Source: an uncultured Saccharospirillaceae bacterium
GTDB lineage: Bacteria > Pseudomonadota > Gammaproteobacteria > Pseudomonadales > Oceanobacteraceae
Direction of reading: 5' to 3'
DNA: 64,000 nt
Assembly: GCA_947503895.1 (NCBI GenBank)
Contig: CANNFT010000006.1
Location: 62,001-126,000, forward strand
The translations under genes were made by a program, and so were the position numbers. Under the pieces are notes generated by a model, which saw nothing but the letters and a program-made list of their open reading frames with translations, had not been told where the DNA came from and made no database searches. Below are positions 51,033 through 60,300 of this stretch, in pieces. Each line of letters begins with the position of its first letter. The first letter of the stretch is position 1.

Positions 51033-52739
51033 TTACGGTCTATCAACCGCTGATGTGAGATTGGGAGTGTTTATCGATTGTCGATCACTCACCGCTTGAG
51101 CCATGATTTGTTGATATCGCTCGTTTGCGTTTTCGCTGACTTTGGCATGAGTGTAATTACACACCAATGCTTTGCAATAACGGCCAGCAGTTAATTTATC
51201 TAATATAAAGTCGCTGAGTTGAAAATGGTGGGTCCCATCAAATGTGGTGGGTTTGCCTTGGTCGATAAAGTAGAGCAAATTTTGATACATGGGTTTTGGC
51301 ATGGTGTCTAAATAGCCAAATTCTTTGTAAATACCCGTCATCCCATCCAAGGGAGGTAAATGATCGCTAATCACCAAAATAAGTGATGTCGGATCTATTT
51401 TTATGAGTGATTGCAAATAGGAATTTAGGGCTTCCGTTCGGTACGTGTATTCATTTGTAATCTTTTGAATAAGAGTATCATCAATTGACGCTTCCACTTT
51501 TAACGGAAATCGGCTTTCATCTATTAAGTGTGGCGCGTGTCCATAGACCCCTAGAACATAGTTCAGAATTGGCTGTTGGGATTCTAGCTTCTTTTCAATA
51601 AACGCTAAGTTTTGCTCAAACAGGTCTCCGTCGAACATTAAACCATTCGGTATGCTCGTATTTCGCTTCATGTAGGTGCTGGGATTGCCAGAGTATTCAA
51701 TTGGGAAATAAATTTCCTCGAACCCTAAGCCCGGATAAGCTTTTTTACGGTTAAAGAATGTCGTTTTATGGGCATGGCTGGCGATCGTGTTGTAACCAAT
51801 CGCTTGTAGCCATTGCGGTAAGCAACTGACTTTCGCACCGGTAAAGAGATTGAACTCTATGCTGGAATATTTAGATTGTGCGGGGATGCCACACAGCAAC
51901 TCAAACTCCGCCTGAGGAGTGTGGCCACCAAACACGGGTGATATTGAATAGTCTTTGTATGGACTGAGCCATTTAAAGTCTGCTGGCTCAATTGGCTGAG
52001 TAAATTTAATGCCTTTAAAATTACTCGGATCAATGTATGACTCCAACACAATAATGTGAATATTTCGGTTGGGGGCCAGCTCTTGTAATGTGCTGACGTT
52101 AGTTTGGTAATGTTCAAATTGATTAAGTGGCTTATTCGCCATCAATGACAGCGAAGAGAGCACATTCTGTCGGCTAGCTTCATAGAAGAGCGTGGTTAAT
52201 ACTCTGCCGTTGTTTCGAACGGTTCTGGATTCATTCTGTGGAATGACCGGCTTACTGACGGCGAGATATGTAGCGATGTAAGATTGCGGTGCTGATTGCA
52301 ACCAAGTGTAGGTTGAAAATACGATAGCTAGGGGCAGTGCCAGCCATGCAATTCTTTTGGGCGCGATAACAGCGCTGTATATGGCTAACGGCAGTAAAGC
52401 AGGAATCCACAGTAACACTAAATCAAACAAGGGCAGAACATCGATCATTTCTGGAATTTCGTGAAGCTCTGACCACTTAAAAACGCGATTAAAAGCCACG
52501 TCGTAAATATCAATAAACAGGTATAATGCCAGTACTGGAATACAGGCTATGACCCAGCGCAGTTTAAACTGCCTCAGTGGTAACCCAAACAGAACGCACA
52601 TAAGCATCATGAGTGGTATCTCACTGGCCAATTGCGGTGGGTTAGTATTGGGTCCACCGACGCTTTTCATGATCAGCACATAAGCGAGCAAGGTAAGAAA
52701 TATTGTGAAGATCGGTTTAACAGCAGCTTTGATGTTCAT
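51033..52739 (-). CDS. Membrane sulfatase-fold phosphotransferase (LtaS/OpgB-like)
   Basis: About 568 residues from the ATG at 52739. Four or five N-terminal membrane spans (to about residue 155) are followed by an extracytoplasmic alkaline-phosphatase/sulfatase fold: metal site 'IIVLESYIDP', nucleophile region 'VFGGHTPQAEFELLCG' with Thr276 (numbered from the TTG at 52745), and 'LILVISDHLPP'. This is the plan of lipoteichoic acid synthase and of phosphoglycerol transferases such as OpgB; in Gram-negatives such enzymes decorate periplasmic glucans or lipopolysaccharide. The substrate is not deducible. It interrupts the usual eno-ftsB neighbourhood. Confidence 0.82.
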   Translation of the reverse strand: MNIKAAVKPIFTIFLTLLAYVLIMKSVGGPNTNPPQLASEIPLMMLMCVLFGLPLRQFKLRWVIACIPVLALYLFIDIYDVAFNRVFKWSELHEIPEMIDVLPLFDLVLLWIPALLPLAIYSAVIAPKRIAWLALPLAIVFSTYTWLQSAPQSYIATYLAVSKPVIPQNESRTVRNNGRVLTTLFYEASRQNVLSSLSLMANKPLNQFEHYQTNVSTLQELAPNRNIHIIVLESYIDPSNFKGIKFTQPIEPADFKWLSPYKDYSISPVFGGHTPQAEFELLCGIPAQSKYSSIEFNLFTGAKVSCLPQWLQAIGYNTIASHAHKTTFFNRKKAYPGLGFEEIYFPIEYSGNPSTYMKRNTSIPNGLMFDGDLFEQNLAFIEKKLESQQPILNYVLGVYGHAPHLIDESRFPLKVEASIDDTLIQKITNEYTYRTEALNSYLQSLIKIDPTSLILVISDHLPPLDGMTGIYKEFGYLDTMPKPMYQNLLYFIDQGKPTTFDGTHHFQLSDFILDKLTAGRYCKALVCNYTHAKVSENANERYQQIMAQAVSDRQSINTPNLTSAVDRP

Positions 52740-52823
52740 TGGCAATCATTAATATAAAAAACGCGGCCATTTTATCACATGTCTAAGGACGATGTTCTCT
52801 TGGGTAAAGAGGAGTTATTAAGA

Positions 52824-53120
52824 ATGATTCTCAAAAAGGCGGTTCTCGTAGGCTTGATCGCCCTACTGTTTGGATGGCTCCAGTACCAACTGTGGTTTGA
52901 TGGCACTGGTGTGCTGGCAAATTTAAGACTGGCTGACAAAATTGAGCAACAAAAGGAAGATAACGCAGTGCACACGGTGCGCAATGAAGCATTAGCAGAG
53001 GATATTCGCTCATTTAGAGGGTCTTTAGACAGTGTTGAAGCGAAGGCAAGAAAGGACCTTGGCATGATTAAAGAAGGAGAGACCTTCTTCATTACAGTGG
53101 AGCAACCGGTTCATGAGTAG
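52824..53120 (+). CDS. ftsB: Cell division protein FtsB
   Basis: Small bitopic divisome protein that links FtsL and FtsQ. From the ATG at 52824 (GGAG upstream) it has 98 residues, near the E. coli 103; the frame opens 15 codons earlier. Membrane span 'AVLVGLIALLFGWLQYQLWF' with the FtsB-typical LQYxLWF, then a short coiled coil ('LADKIEQQKEDN') and the end 'KEGETFFIT'. ispD overlaps its last bases. Confidence 0.92.
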   Translation: MILKKAVLVGLIALLFGWLQYQLWFDGTGVLANLRLADKIEQQKEDNAVHTVRNEALAEDIRSFRGSLDSVEAKARKDLGMIKEGETFFITVEQPVHE

Positions 53121-53856
53121 CCCTCAAGTGATGGCAAGCAGCCCGCAATCAGACTGTGTGGACCAAGAGGAATTGTACATCATTGTTCCGGCTGCGGGTG
53201 TTGGCAGCCGCATGCAAACTGAGGTGCCCAAGCAATATTTAGAGGTTTGTGGCAAGCCGATCTTGTTACATACCCTAGAGCGTTTATCGACCTTACCGAA
53301 TCTTAGCTCGATGATGGTGGTGATCGCCTCCCATGACAGTTGGTTTAATCAGATTAAATGGCCATCCCCATTGGACTTAAAATCATGCTTAGGTGGCGGT
53401 GAGCGATTTGAGTCTGTATTAGCCGGTCTAAATGCGCTTGAAGCCAATGGTGTGACGAAAAATGCTTGGGTCATGGTGCATGATGCGGCGCGGCCTTGCG
53501 TTGACCTAACCCACTTATTAGCGCTTTACCATGCACGAAACCCAGCAGGTGCGTTTCTTGGGTTGGATGTACGCGACACTATGAAACGTACCAACAGCGA
53601 CTTTCGCATTGTCGAAACCGTTGATCGCCAACACCTTTGGCACGCTCAAACCCCGCAGTTGGCACCGTTGGGTGTTTTAAAGGCAGCCATTGAACGCTGT
53701 ATCGAAGATGGTGTGGAAATTACGGATGAAACTTCCGCTTTAGAATACGTTGGGCTGATGCCGAAGGTGGTGCCGGGCCACCCCATGAACATAAAAGTCA
53801 CTCGCCCTGAAGATCTTGAACTGGTTCGGTTATTTATCCAAGCGCAATCATCATAA
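53113..53856 (+). CDS. ispD: 2-C-methyl-D-erythritol 4-phosphate cytidylyltransferase
   Basis: Third step of the MEP isoprenoid pathway. 247 residues; 'IVPAAGVGSRMQTEVPKQYLEV' (CTP-binding Gly-rich loop with Arg and Lys), 'VHDAARPCV' and 'ETVDRQHLWHAQTPQ' are visible. The ATG overlaps the ftsB stop (ATGAGTAG), so the two are coupled. Confidence 0.96.
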   Translation: MSSPQVMASSPQSDCVDQEELYIIVPAAGVGSRMQTEVPKQYLEVCGKPILLHTLERLSTLPNLSSMMVVIASHDSWFNQIKWPSPLDLKSCLGGGERFESVLAGLNALEANGVTKNAWVMVHDAARPCVDLTHLLALYHARNPAGAFLGLDVRDTMKRTNSDFRIVETVDRQHLWHAQTPQLAPLGVLKAAIERCIEDGVEITDETSALEYVGLMPKVVPGHPMNIKVTRPEDLELVRLFIQAQSS

Positions 53857-53898
53857 GTTCGCAGCCATTATTTATTTTAGACAACAGAATAGTAGAAC

Positions 53899-54393
53899 AT
53901 GATAAATACATTTCGAATCGGTCATGGGTTTGACGTTCATAAATTTGCGGAACCAAAAGCCGGTAGCGTTATTTTTATATGCGGTGTTTCGATTCCTTAT
54001 GAATCAGCACTGATCGCCCATAGTGATGGCGATGTGGCATTGCATGCTCTATGCGATGCGTTACTGGGGGCAGCTGCGCTCGGGGATATTGGTCATCACT
54101 TTCCCGATACTGATCCGCAGTATGCCGGTTCTGATAGTCGAGACCTGCTGAAGCACGTGATAAAGGCCGTTAAACAATCAGGTTATCAAGTGGGTAATGT
54201 CGATTTAACCATTATGGCGCAGAGCCCTAAAATGGCACCGCATATTTCAGCGATGCGGCAGAATATCGCCCAAGTGTTAAAGGTCGATATCGGGCAAGTG
54301 AATGTGAAAGCAACGACCACAGAAAAATTAGGATTTGTCGGTCGTAAAGAAGGTATTGCGGCAGAGGCCGTTGCATTAATTGTCAAAATTTAA
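53899..54393 (+). CDS. ispF: 2-C-methyl-D-erythritol 2,4-cyclodiphosphate synthase
   Basis: Fifth step of the MEP pathway. 164 residues with the metal-binding 'GHGFDVHKF', '[19 protein letters not shown]' and '[19 protein letters not shown]'. Next to ispD and followed by truD as in many gammaproteobacteria. Confidence 0.97.
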   Translation: MINTFRIGHGFDVHKFAEPKAGSVIFICGVSIPYESALIAHSDGDVALHALCDALLGAAALGDIGHHFPDTDPQYAGSDSRDLLKHVIKAVKQSGYQVGNVDLTIMAQSPKMAPHISAMRQNIAQVLKVDIGQVNVKATTTEKLGFVGRKEGIAAEAVALIVKI

Positions 54394-54447
54394 ATCAACC
54401 GTTTATACAATCCGGCATAACGTGTTTACATCATTTAAGGTATCAAT

Positions 54448-55599
54448 GTGACCGATAAAGAATCGAGTGAAAAAAATCTTGAATCAAACAGCCAAGGTTC
54501 GAATACAAAAAAATCACAAACAATAGACGCGCCTGTTTATGAAATGAATTGGCCTTTGGCCTATCCTCCGTTGGCTGCGACGGGGCAGTATAGAAAGCAG
54601 GATGAAGATTTTCAGGTCACTGAATCATCCAACCGTCAATTAAAAGAAGACGGCCCTCACTGGTATCTTTTTATCGAAAAGCGCGGCACAAATACGCATT
54701 GGTTAGCGCGTCAACTGGCGAATCATGCACACGTCAACTTGAAAGACATTGGATATGCAGGTTTAAAAGACCGACACGCGATTACACGCCAATGGTTTAG
54801 TGTGCCCATTAATAAAAACGTTCCAGATCTGGGCGCTATGTGGGGAGATGAATTTACTTTACTTCGAAGCGGTTTTTACGGTGCTAAATTAAAACGGGGT
54901 GCGCTGGGTGGAAACCGTTTTCGTTTAACTTTGCGTGATGTTAGTGGTTCAATCGATGCCATAAACCAACGACTTGAATTAATTCGTCAACGTGGAGTGC
55001 CGAATTATTTTGGTCCGCAAAGATTTGGTAATCATGGCGAAAATTTGCAGCAAGCGCACAAGCTGTTTGTGTCGGGCAAGCGTCCGCGTAACCGGCAAAA
55101 AGCCTCTATTTATATTTCTTCCGCTCGCTCCTATTTATTCAATGAAATTGTTAAGTGGCGCGTTGAAAGCGAACTTTGGGATCGACCTATGTCGGGTGAA
55201 GTGTACGGTTTTGCCGGTGGTTTACGAGGTTTTCGTCAAGAACACTCATCGGAAGAACGAGAAAGGTGGCGCCAGTGTGAAATACACCCAACCGCTGCCA
55301 TGTGGGGGCGTGGTCAAAGTTTAAGCGAAGAAGATTTATCCAATCTTGAAACGAGTGTGGCTCAACGTTTTCCCGTTTTCAGTGAAGGCATTGAGAAACA
55401 AGGCATTAAACAGGAGAGACGTGCTAGCCGATTGATGGTGCCGGATCTATCTTGGCAGTGGCTTGAATCAGACCAATTGGTGCTGCAATTCAGTTTGCCT
55501 TCAGGGTACTATGCGACTTCCATATTGCGTGAACTGGGTCAAATGGTTGAGGCCACACGCGACTTTGATCGATCTACGAAAACGGACGAAGCTGAATGA
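54448..55599 (+). CDS. truD: tRNA pseudouridine-13 synthase
   Basis: Modifies U13 of tRNA(Glu). 383 residues from a GTG; the catalytic aspartate lies in 'GYAGLKDRHAITRQWFSV', and 'NYFGPQRFG' and 'SYLFNEIVKWRV' are further family blocks. The N-terminal 30 residues are polar and unusual, so a later start near 'MNWPLAYPP' (about 54544) cannot be excluded. surE overlaps its stop (ATGA). Confidence 0.95.
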   Translation: MTDKESSEKNLESNSQGSNTKKSQTIDAPVYEMNWPLAYPPLAATGQYRKQDEDFQVTESSNRQLKEDGPHWYLFIEKRGTNTHWLARQLANHAHVNLKDIGYAGLKDRHAITRQWFSVPINKNVPDLGAMWGDEFTLLRSGFYGAKLKRGALGGNRFRLTLRDVSGSIDAINQRLELIRQRGVPNYFGPQRFGNHGENLQQAHKLFVSGKRPRNRQKASIYISSARSYLFNEIVKWRVESELWDRPMSGEVYGFAGGLRGFRQEHSSEERERWRQCEIHPTAAMWGRGQSLSEEDLSNLETSVAQRFPVFSEGIEKQGIKQERRASRLMVPDLSWQWLESDQLVLQFSLPSGYYATSILRELGQMVEATRDFDRSTKTDEAE

Positions 55600-56336
55600 A
55601 GCAACTTTTGCTCTCCAATGATGATGGTGTTCATGCGCCGGGGTTGAATACATTAGCTAAAGCTTTAAGTGATCACGGCTTTGCTGTGCAAGTGGTGGCA
55701 CCGGATCGAGATCGCAGTGGCGCCAGCAACTCCCTAACATTAGACCGTCCATTGCACCCAATACATCTAGAGAACGGATCCATCAGTATTAATGGAACCC
55801 CCACCGACTGCGTTCATTTGGGTATCAATACATTATGTGATGCTGACCCAGAGCGCGTTGTGTCAGGGATTAATTCGGGCGCAAATCTTGGTGATGACGT
55901 GTTGTACAGCGGCACCGTCGCTGCGGCGATGGAAGGTCGATTCCTGAGTAAGTTACCCATCGCTGTATCATTGGTTGGCAGTCGACATTTCGAAACAGCT
56001 GCGCGAGTGATCGTTGAGCTATTAGAAAAAGTGGAATCACTTCATTTACCTGAACGAACGCTTTTAAATGTGAACGTACCCGATGTTCCGTACGAGCAGT
56101 TAAAAGGCTGGGAAATTACGCGACTCGGGCACCGCCAGAGAAGTGATAATCCGGTGAGAGCCACGAACCCGCGTGGTAAAGAATGCTATTGGATTTCGGC
56201 GGCAGGGCAAGGCGCCGATGCCGGGCCAGGAACAGACTTCCATGCCATCGACCAACAAAAAGTCAGTATTACTGCCATTCATGTGGATATGACAGCGCAC
56301 AATGTTGAAGAACGTATGCAGGAGTGGCTCAAGTGA
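55596..56336 (+). CDS. surE: 5'/3'-nucleotidase SurE
   Basis: Metal-dependent nucleoside monophosphatase and survival protein. 246 residues with '[13 protein letters not shown]', '[18 protein letters not shown]', '[10 protein letters not shown]' and '[27 protein letters not shown]' in parts. Located between truD and pcm, the classic order leading to rpoS. Confidence 0.97.
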   Translation: MKQLLLSNDDGVHAPGLNTLAKALSDHGFAVQVVAPDRDRSGASNSLTLDRPLHPIHLENGSISINGTPTDCVHLGINTLCDADPERVVSGINSGANLGDDVLYSGTVAAAMEGRFLSKLPIAVSLVGSRHFETAARVIVELLEKVESLHLPERTLLNVNVPDVPYEQLKGWEITRLGHRQRSDNPVRATNPRGKECYWISAAGQGADAGPGTDFHAIDQQKVSITAIHVDMTAHNVEERMQEWLK

Positions 56337-56998
56337 CACCTTTGCAGTTTCAAGGCATTGGCATGACATCTCAACGCACGCGAGATCGATTGATTACTCG
56401 ATTAATTGAGCAAGGTATCAAGAGTCACGCCGTTCTGGATGTGATGGCCAATACGCCCCGCCATCTATTTATTGACGAAGCGCTGTCGCACCGTGCTTAC
56501 GAAGATACGGCATTGCCCATTGGTTTTGGCCAAACCATCAGCCAGCCTTATATTGTCGCCAAAATGACAGAGGTTTTGTTGGCGAATGGACCACTCGAAT
56601 CCGTATTAGAAATCGGCACAGGGTGTGGCTATCAAACGGCCGTTCTGTCTCAATTAGTCCAAAGGGTTTACAGTGTGGAACGCATCGCAGGGTTACAATC
56701 TAAAGCCCGAGAACGTGCCGCATTACTGCGAATGAATAATGTGAAATTCCAGCTAGCAGATGGCAATTGGGGGTGGGAAGACGAAGGGCCATTTGACGGC
56801 ATATTATCTGCCGCAGCGCCTGAAAAAGTCCCGCCTGAATTGGTGGCTCAACTGAAGGTGGGTGGACGCTTAATTATGCCAGTTGGCTCTGAAGATAAGC
56901 AGCAGCTTGTATTAATCATTCGCGAAGAAGAAGGCATATCCAAGCAATACCTAGATGCTGTGAGATTCGTGCCGATGTTAGATGGCATACAAAAATAA
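56333..56998 (+). CDS. pcm: Protein-L-isoaspartate O-methyltransferase
   Basis: Repairs isoaspartyl residues using S-adenosylmethionine. I prefer the GTG at 56333, which overlaps the surE stop and has GGAG 8 bases upstream; the frame is open from 56324. About 221 residues with '[20 protein letters not shown]', '[15 protein letters not shown]' and 'VYSVERI' in order. The usual 'GDGxxGW' block reads '[14 protein letters not shown]', a small deviation. Confidence 0.93.
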   Translation: MTPLQFQGIGMTSQRTRDRLITRLIEQGIKSHAVLDVMANTPRHLFIDEALSHRAYEDTALPIGFGQTISQPYIVAKMTEVLLANGPLESVLEIGTGCGYQTAVLSQLVQRVYSVERIAGLQSKARERAALLRMNNVKFQLADGNWGWEDEGPFDGILSAAAPEKVPPELVAQLKVGGRLIMPVGSEDKQQLVLIIREEEGISKQYLDAVRFVPMLDGIQK

Positions 56999-57174
56999 CG
57001 TGCAAGCCACCGCATCGAAATCTGCTGGCTTAAAACTCATTTAATCATAAACCGTATGCACCCTGACGGATGATGTCGGGGGGTCTAGAAAGCGATGTGA
57101 ATGATTTCTCTGAGCGATATGTCGTAAACCTCATTCCGCTTTGCGTGTAAATAAAATAGAAAATAGGAACCTTC

Positions 57175-58095
57175 GTGATTCAATCAGTACTTTTGTTTCT
57201 TAAAGGCATGGCAATGGGGGCAGCGGATGTGGTCCCCGGTGTTTCAGGTGGCACGATCGCGTTAGTGACCGGCATTTACGACCGGCTATTAATGGCCATA
57301 AAAAGTGTTGGGTTGGACACTTTTGTCGCGCTCAGAAGAGGCGGCATTGCTCTCGCTTGGAAACAAATTGATGGTCAGTTTCTGATGACTTTACTATTGG
57401 GCATTTTAACCAGCGTGTTCCTATTAGCCAAAGTCATCCATCACCTACTTGACGTTCAACCCGTGCTGGTGTGGTCATTCTTTTTCGGTTTAGTCTTGGC
57501 CTCCTCAATCTACGTTGGCGCACGGGTCAATCAATGGAACGCAAGAATCATCGGCATGTTGGTGCTCGGTGTGGCAGTAGCAGCCTTTATCGGTACATCC
57601 ACACCCACCTCCATCGCAGTGTCGCCTATTACACTTTTCCTCGCTGGTGCACTGGCAATTTGCGCCATGATCTTACCGGGAATATCCGGCAGCTTCATTT
57701 TGTTGCTAATGGGAATGTATGGGCCGGTCATTGAGGCGGTAAAAAGCTTTAATATCGTCAACTTGCTGATATTTGCCCTAGGGTGCGTAGTCGGAATACT
57801 TGCCTTTTCTCGTGTACTTTCCTATCTACTTCAACGCTACCACGATGCCATGCTCGCTCTGCTCACCGGATTTATGGTGGGAGCTTTGGTTAAAATCTGG
57901 CCTTGGAAGATTGTAATGAGTTTTAATATCAGTGCATCCGGCAAGAAAACACCGCTTATCGAAGACCTTGTCCTGCCTAGTGCATACATAGGTGATCCAC
58001 AAATTGGCTTGGCTTGTGCGTTGATTATAACGGGCGCTGGCGTCATATTTCTGTTTGACCGTGTAGGGAAAATGGCAAAAAAGACCAATTTTTAA
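57175..58095 (+). CDS. DUF368 membrane protein, putative undecaprenyl-phosphate flippase (PopT type)
   Basis: 306 residues with about eight hydrophobic spans. The DUF368 signatures 'GMAMGAADVVPGVSGGTIALVTGIYDRL' (in parts) and 'AICAMILPGISGSFILLLMGMY' are clear. Members of DUF368 have been reported to return undecaprenyl phosphate across the membrane; I infer that role. GTG start with AGGAA upstream. It stands between pcm and nlpD, 177 bases after pcm. Confidence 0.88.
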   Translation: MIQSVLLFLKGMAMGAADVVPGVSGGTIALVTGIYDRLLMAIKSVGLDTFVALRRGGIALAWKQIDGQFLMTLLLGILTSVFLLAKVIHHLLDVQPVLVWSFFFGLVLASSIYVGARVNQWNARIIGMLVLGVAVAAFIGTSTPTSIAVSPITLFLAGALAICAMILPGISGSFILLLMGMYGPVIEAVKSFNIVNLLIFALGCVVGILAFSRVLSYLLQRYHDAMLALLTGFMVGALVKIWPWKIVMSFNISASGKKTPLIEDLVLPSAYIGDPQIGLACALIITGAGVIFLFDRVGKMAKKTNF

Positions 58096-58262
58096 ACAGT
58101 GGTAAACTGCCATGCTATTTCGGTATGGAAAAATTGAGAACGGAAAGTCGTCGAATTGCGATATTTCCAAAAAATAAACTGTGAATTTTATCCTTTTTTA
58201 ATATTATTTTTTTATATGCATAAAATTTTAATTTCAAATTTGCATAAAAATAGAGTGAGTCT

Positions 58263-59090
58263 TTGAAAGCAAATCCTGTCATGAGCGTGAACCGTCAAAA
58301 TATACGAAAAAATACTGTTTATATGGTCAGCAAAGCCAGTTTTTTTGGTGCGATCGTATTGTTTTGTTTATCGGGTTGTAGTGGTTTTACGTCAGTAGAC
58401 GCAAAGTTTGGTCGGCCTGTCGGTGTTGGGGGTGTCCATATTGTGAGCAAGGGTGAGACACTTTACTCCATTGCATGGGACTATGGGTGGGACTATAAGG
58501 CGTTAGCGAGTGCTAACTCGATATATTACCCTTATCTCATCTACCCCGGACAAAGCTTAAAAATTAATCGCAATCAGTACCAAGTGACTACAAAGGCCAG
58601 AACTGCTCAAAAAGGCAGCAAAGTTTTGACGTCTCAACAGAAGCCTAGTGCGTCTGTGACTCCTAGCGCCTACAAAAATAGACTAGCGGAGCCATTAGTA
58701 AGTACTAATAAAGAAAAAATCCAGTGGCACTGGCCATTCAGAGGGGAGGTGATCGCCAAATTTTCAGCGAATGCACCCGTGAACAAGGGGATTGATATCG
58801 GGGGGCGCATAGGGGAGCCTGTCATGGCAGCAGCGGCTGGAACAGTTGTGTACGCGGGGAGCGGACTCCTCGGATACGGAAATCTGGTGATCGTCAAACA
58901 CAATGATCGTTATCTCAGTGCATATGCTCACAACCAACGATTGTTAGTAAAAGAAAATCAGCAGGTTACAGCAAATCAGCCGATAGCTGAATTAGGATCC
59001 AGTGGGACGGATACAGTAAAACTACATTTTGAAATTCGTCGCGATGGAAAGCCGGTAAACCCGATGAATCATTTGCCAAAGGCTGGATAA
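58263..59090 (+). CDS. nlpD: NlpD-like lipoprotein, LysM and LytM domains
   Basis: Outer-membrane lipoprotein that activates the division amidase AmiC. 275 residues from a TTG at 58263 (an ATG at 58281 is possible). Lipobox LSGC, a LysM domain ('HIVSKGETLYSIAWDYG', ends 'YPGQSLKI'), a Ser/Lys-rich linker, and a C-terminal M23 (LytM) domain. The first zinc motif HxxxD is replaced by 'NKGIDIGG', as in other NlpD proteins, so it should be a regulator without hydrolase activity. The rpoS gene is next and its promoter often lies inside nlpD. Confidence 0.92.
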   Translation: MKANPVMSVNRQNIRKNTVYMVSKASFFGAIVLFCLSGCSGFTSVDAKFGRPVGVGGVHIVSKGETLYSIAWDYGWDYKALASANSIYYPYLIYPGQSLKINRNQYQVTTKARTAQKGSKVLTSQQKPSASVTPSAYKNRLAEPLVSTNKEKIQWHWPFRGEVIAKFSANAPVNKGIDIGGRIGEPVMAAAAGTVVYAGSGLLGYGNLVIVKHNDRYLSAYAHNQRLLVKENQQVTANQPIAELGSSGTDTVKLHFEIRRDGKPVNPMNHLPKAG

Positions 59091-59202
59091 TAACGGCCTA
59101 ATGCGCAGATTCGGGTTTGGACGTAAACCCATAGTTGTACGATTGGAACAGGTCTTGAATAAGTTCCATCACAACAACAATTAGAGTAGGCGGGGCTAGA
59201 CT

Positions 59203-60222
59203 ATGGCAGTTCAAAGGGAATTAAATACCGATGTAATTGACAGTGACTCCGATACCGCAATAGTGGATGAAAAATCTGCTGATGTGGTTGAGCTGAATAG
59301 TGCAGCGGAAGTAAAACCCTCAAAGTCGACACGACCGAGTTCCGGTCAAGCGTCAACTTATGAAGCAGAGTCACAAAAAAATCTTGATGCCACACAGCTT
59401 TATCTAAACGAAATTGGATTTTCTCCACTATTAACACCGGAAGAAGAAGTACACTTCGCTCGTCTCGCTCGCAAAGGTGATGAGAAAGGCCGCAAACGCA
59501 TGATCGAAAGTAATTTGCGCCTAGTGGTGAAGATTGCCCGACGTTATGTCAATCGAGGTTTGTCGTTATTAGACCTAATAGAAGAAGGTAATCTTGGTTT
59601 AATCCGTGCCGTCGAAAAATTTGACCCAGAGCGTGGCTTCCGATTTTCTACCTACGCGACGTGGTGGATTCGGCAAACCATTGAACGGGCAATCATGAAC
59701 CAAACCCGAACCATTCGATTACCCATTCATGTTGTAAAAGAATTAAATGTCTACTTGCGTGCAGCGCGAGAGCTGACTCAAAAGTTAGATCATGAACCCA
59801 GTGCAGAAGAAATAGCAGACCTACTGGAAAAGCCGGTTAACGATGTAAAGCGGATGCTCGGATTAAATGAGCGAGTCACATCGGTGGACTCACCGCTCGG
59901 ATATAACACAGATAAATCAGTTTTAGACACGATAGCCGATGAAGCCGTGAGTGATCCTTGTCAATTATTGCAGGATGACGATATTCGATTTAGCTTAGAC
60001 GGATGGCTAGACGAATTAACCGAGAAGCAACGAGAAGTCATTTCTAGGCGTTTCGGTTTGAGGGGGTATGAAACCAGCACTTTAGAAGAAGTGGGACGAG
60101 AGATTGGTTTAACCCGTGAACGTGTACGCCAAATTCAAGTAGAAGCATTGAAAAGAATGCGTGAAATCATGGAAAAACAAGGATTGAACGCTGGGTCTTT
60201 ATTTGGAGTGCAGGACATGTGA
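59203..60222 (+). CDS. rpoS: RNA polymerase sigma factor RpoS
   Basis: Stationary-phase and general stress sigma factor, 339 residues. Regions 1.2 ('[20 protein letters not shown]'), 2 ('[52 protein letters not shown]', in parts), 3 and 4 ('[19 protein letters not shown]') are present. Size and place after nlpD point to RpoS, not RpoD. A terminator follows. Confidence 0.97.
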   Translation: MAVQRELNTDVIDSDSDTAIVDEKSADVVELNSAAEVKPSKSTRPSSGQASTYEAESQKNLDATQLYLNEIGFSPLLTPEEEVHFARLARKGDEKGRKRMIESNLRLVVKIARRYVNRGLSLLDLIEEGNLGLIRAVEKFDPERGFRFSTYATWWIRQTIERAIMNQTRTIRLPIHVVKELNVYLRAARELTQKLDHEPSAEEIADLLEKPVNDVKRMLGLNERVTSVDSPLGYNTDKSVLDTIADEAVSDPCQLLQDDDIRFSLDGWLDELTEKQREVISRRFGLRGYETSTLEEVGREIGLTRERVRQIQVEALKRMREIMEKQGLNAGSLFGVQDM

Positions 60223-60238
60223 ATCCAATCATTTGAAT

Positions 60239-60276
60239 TAAAAAAATGGTGATATTCAATCACCATTTTTTTTTGC
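60239..60276 (+). terminator. Rho-independent terminator after rpoS
   Basis: Stem AAAAAATGGTGAT / TCACCATTTTTT around an ATTCAA loop with a T-tract, just past the rpoS stop; convergent with the metY-like gene. Confidence 0.88.
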
Positions 60277-60300
60277 TTCAATAAACGAACAGTTGCACAT

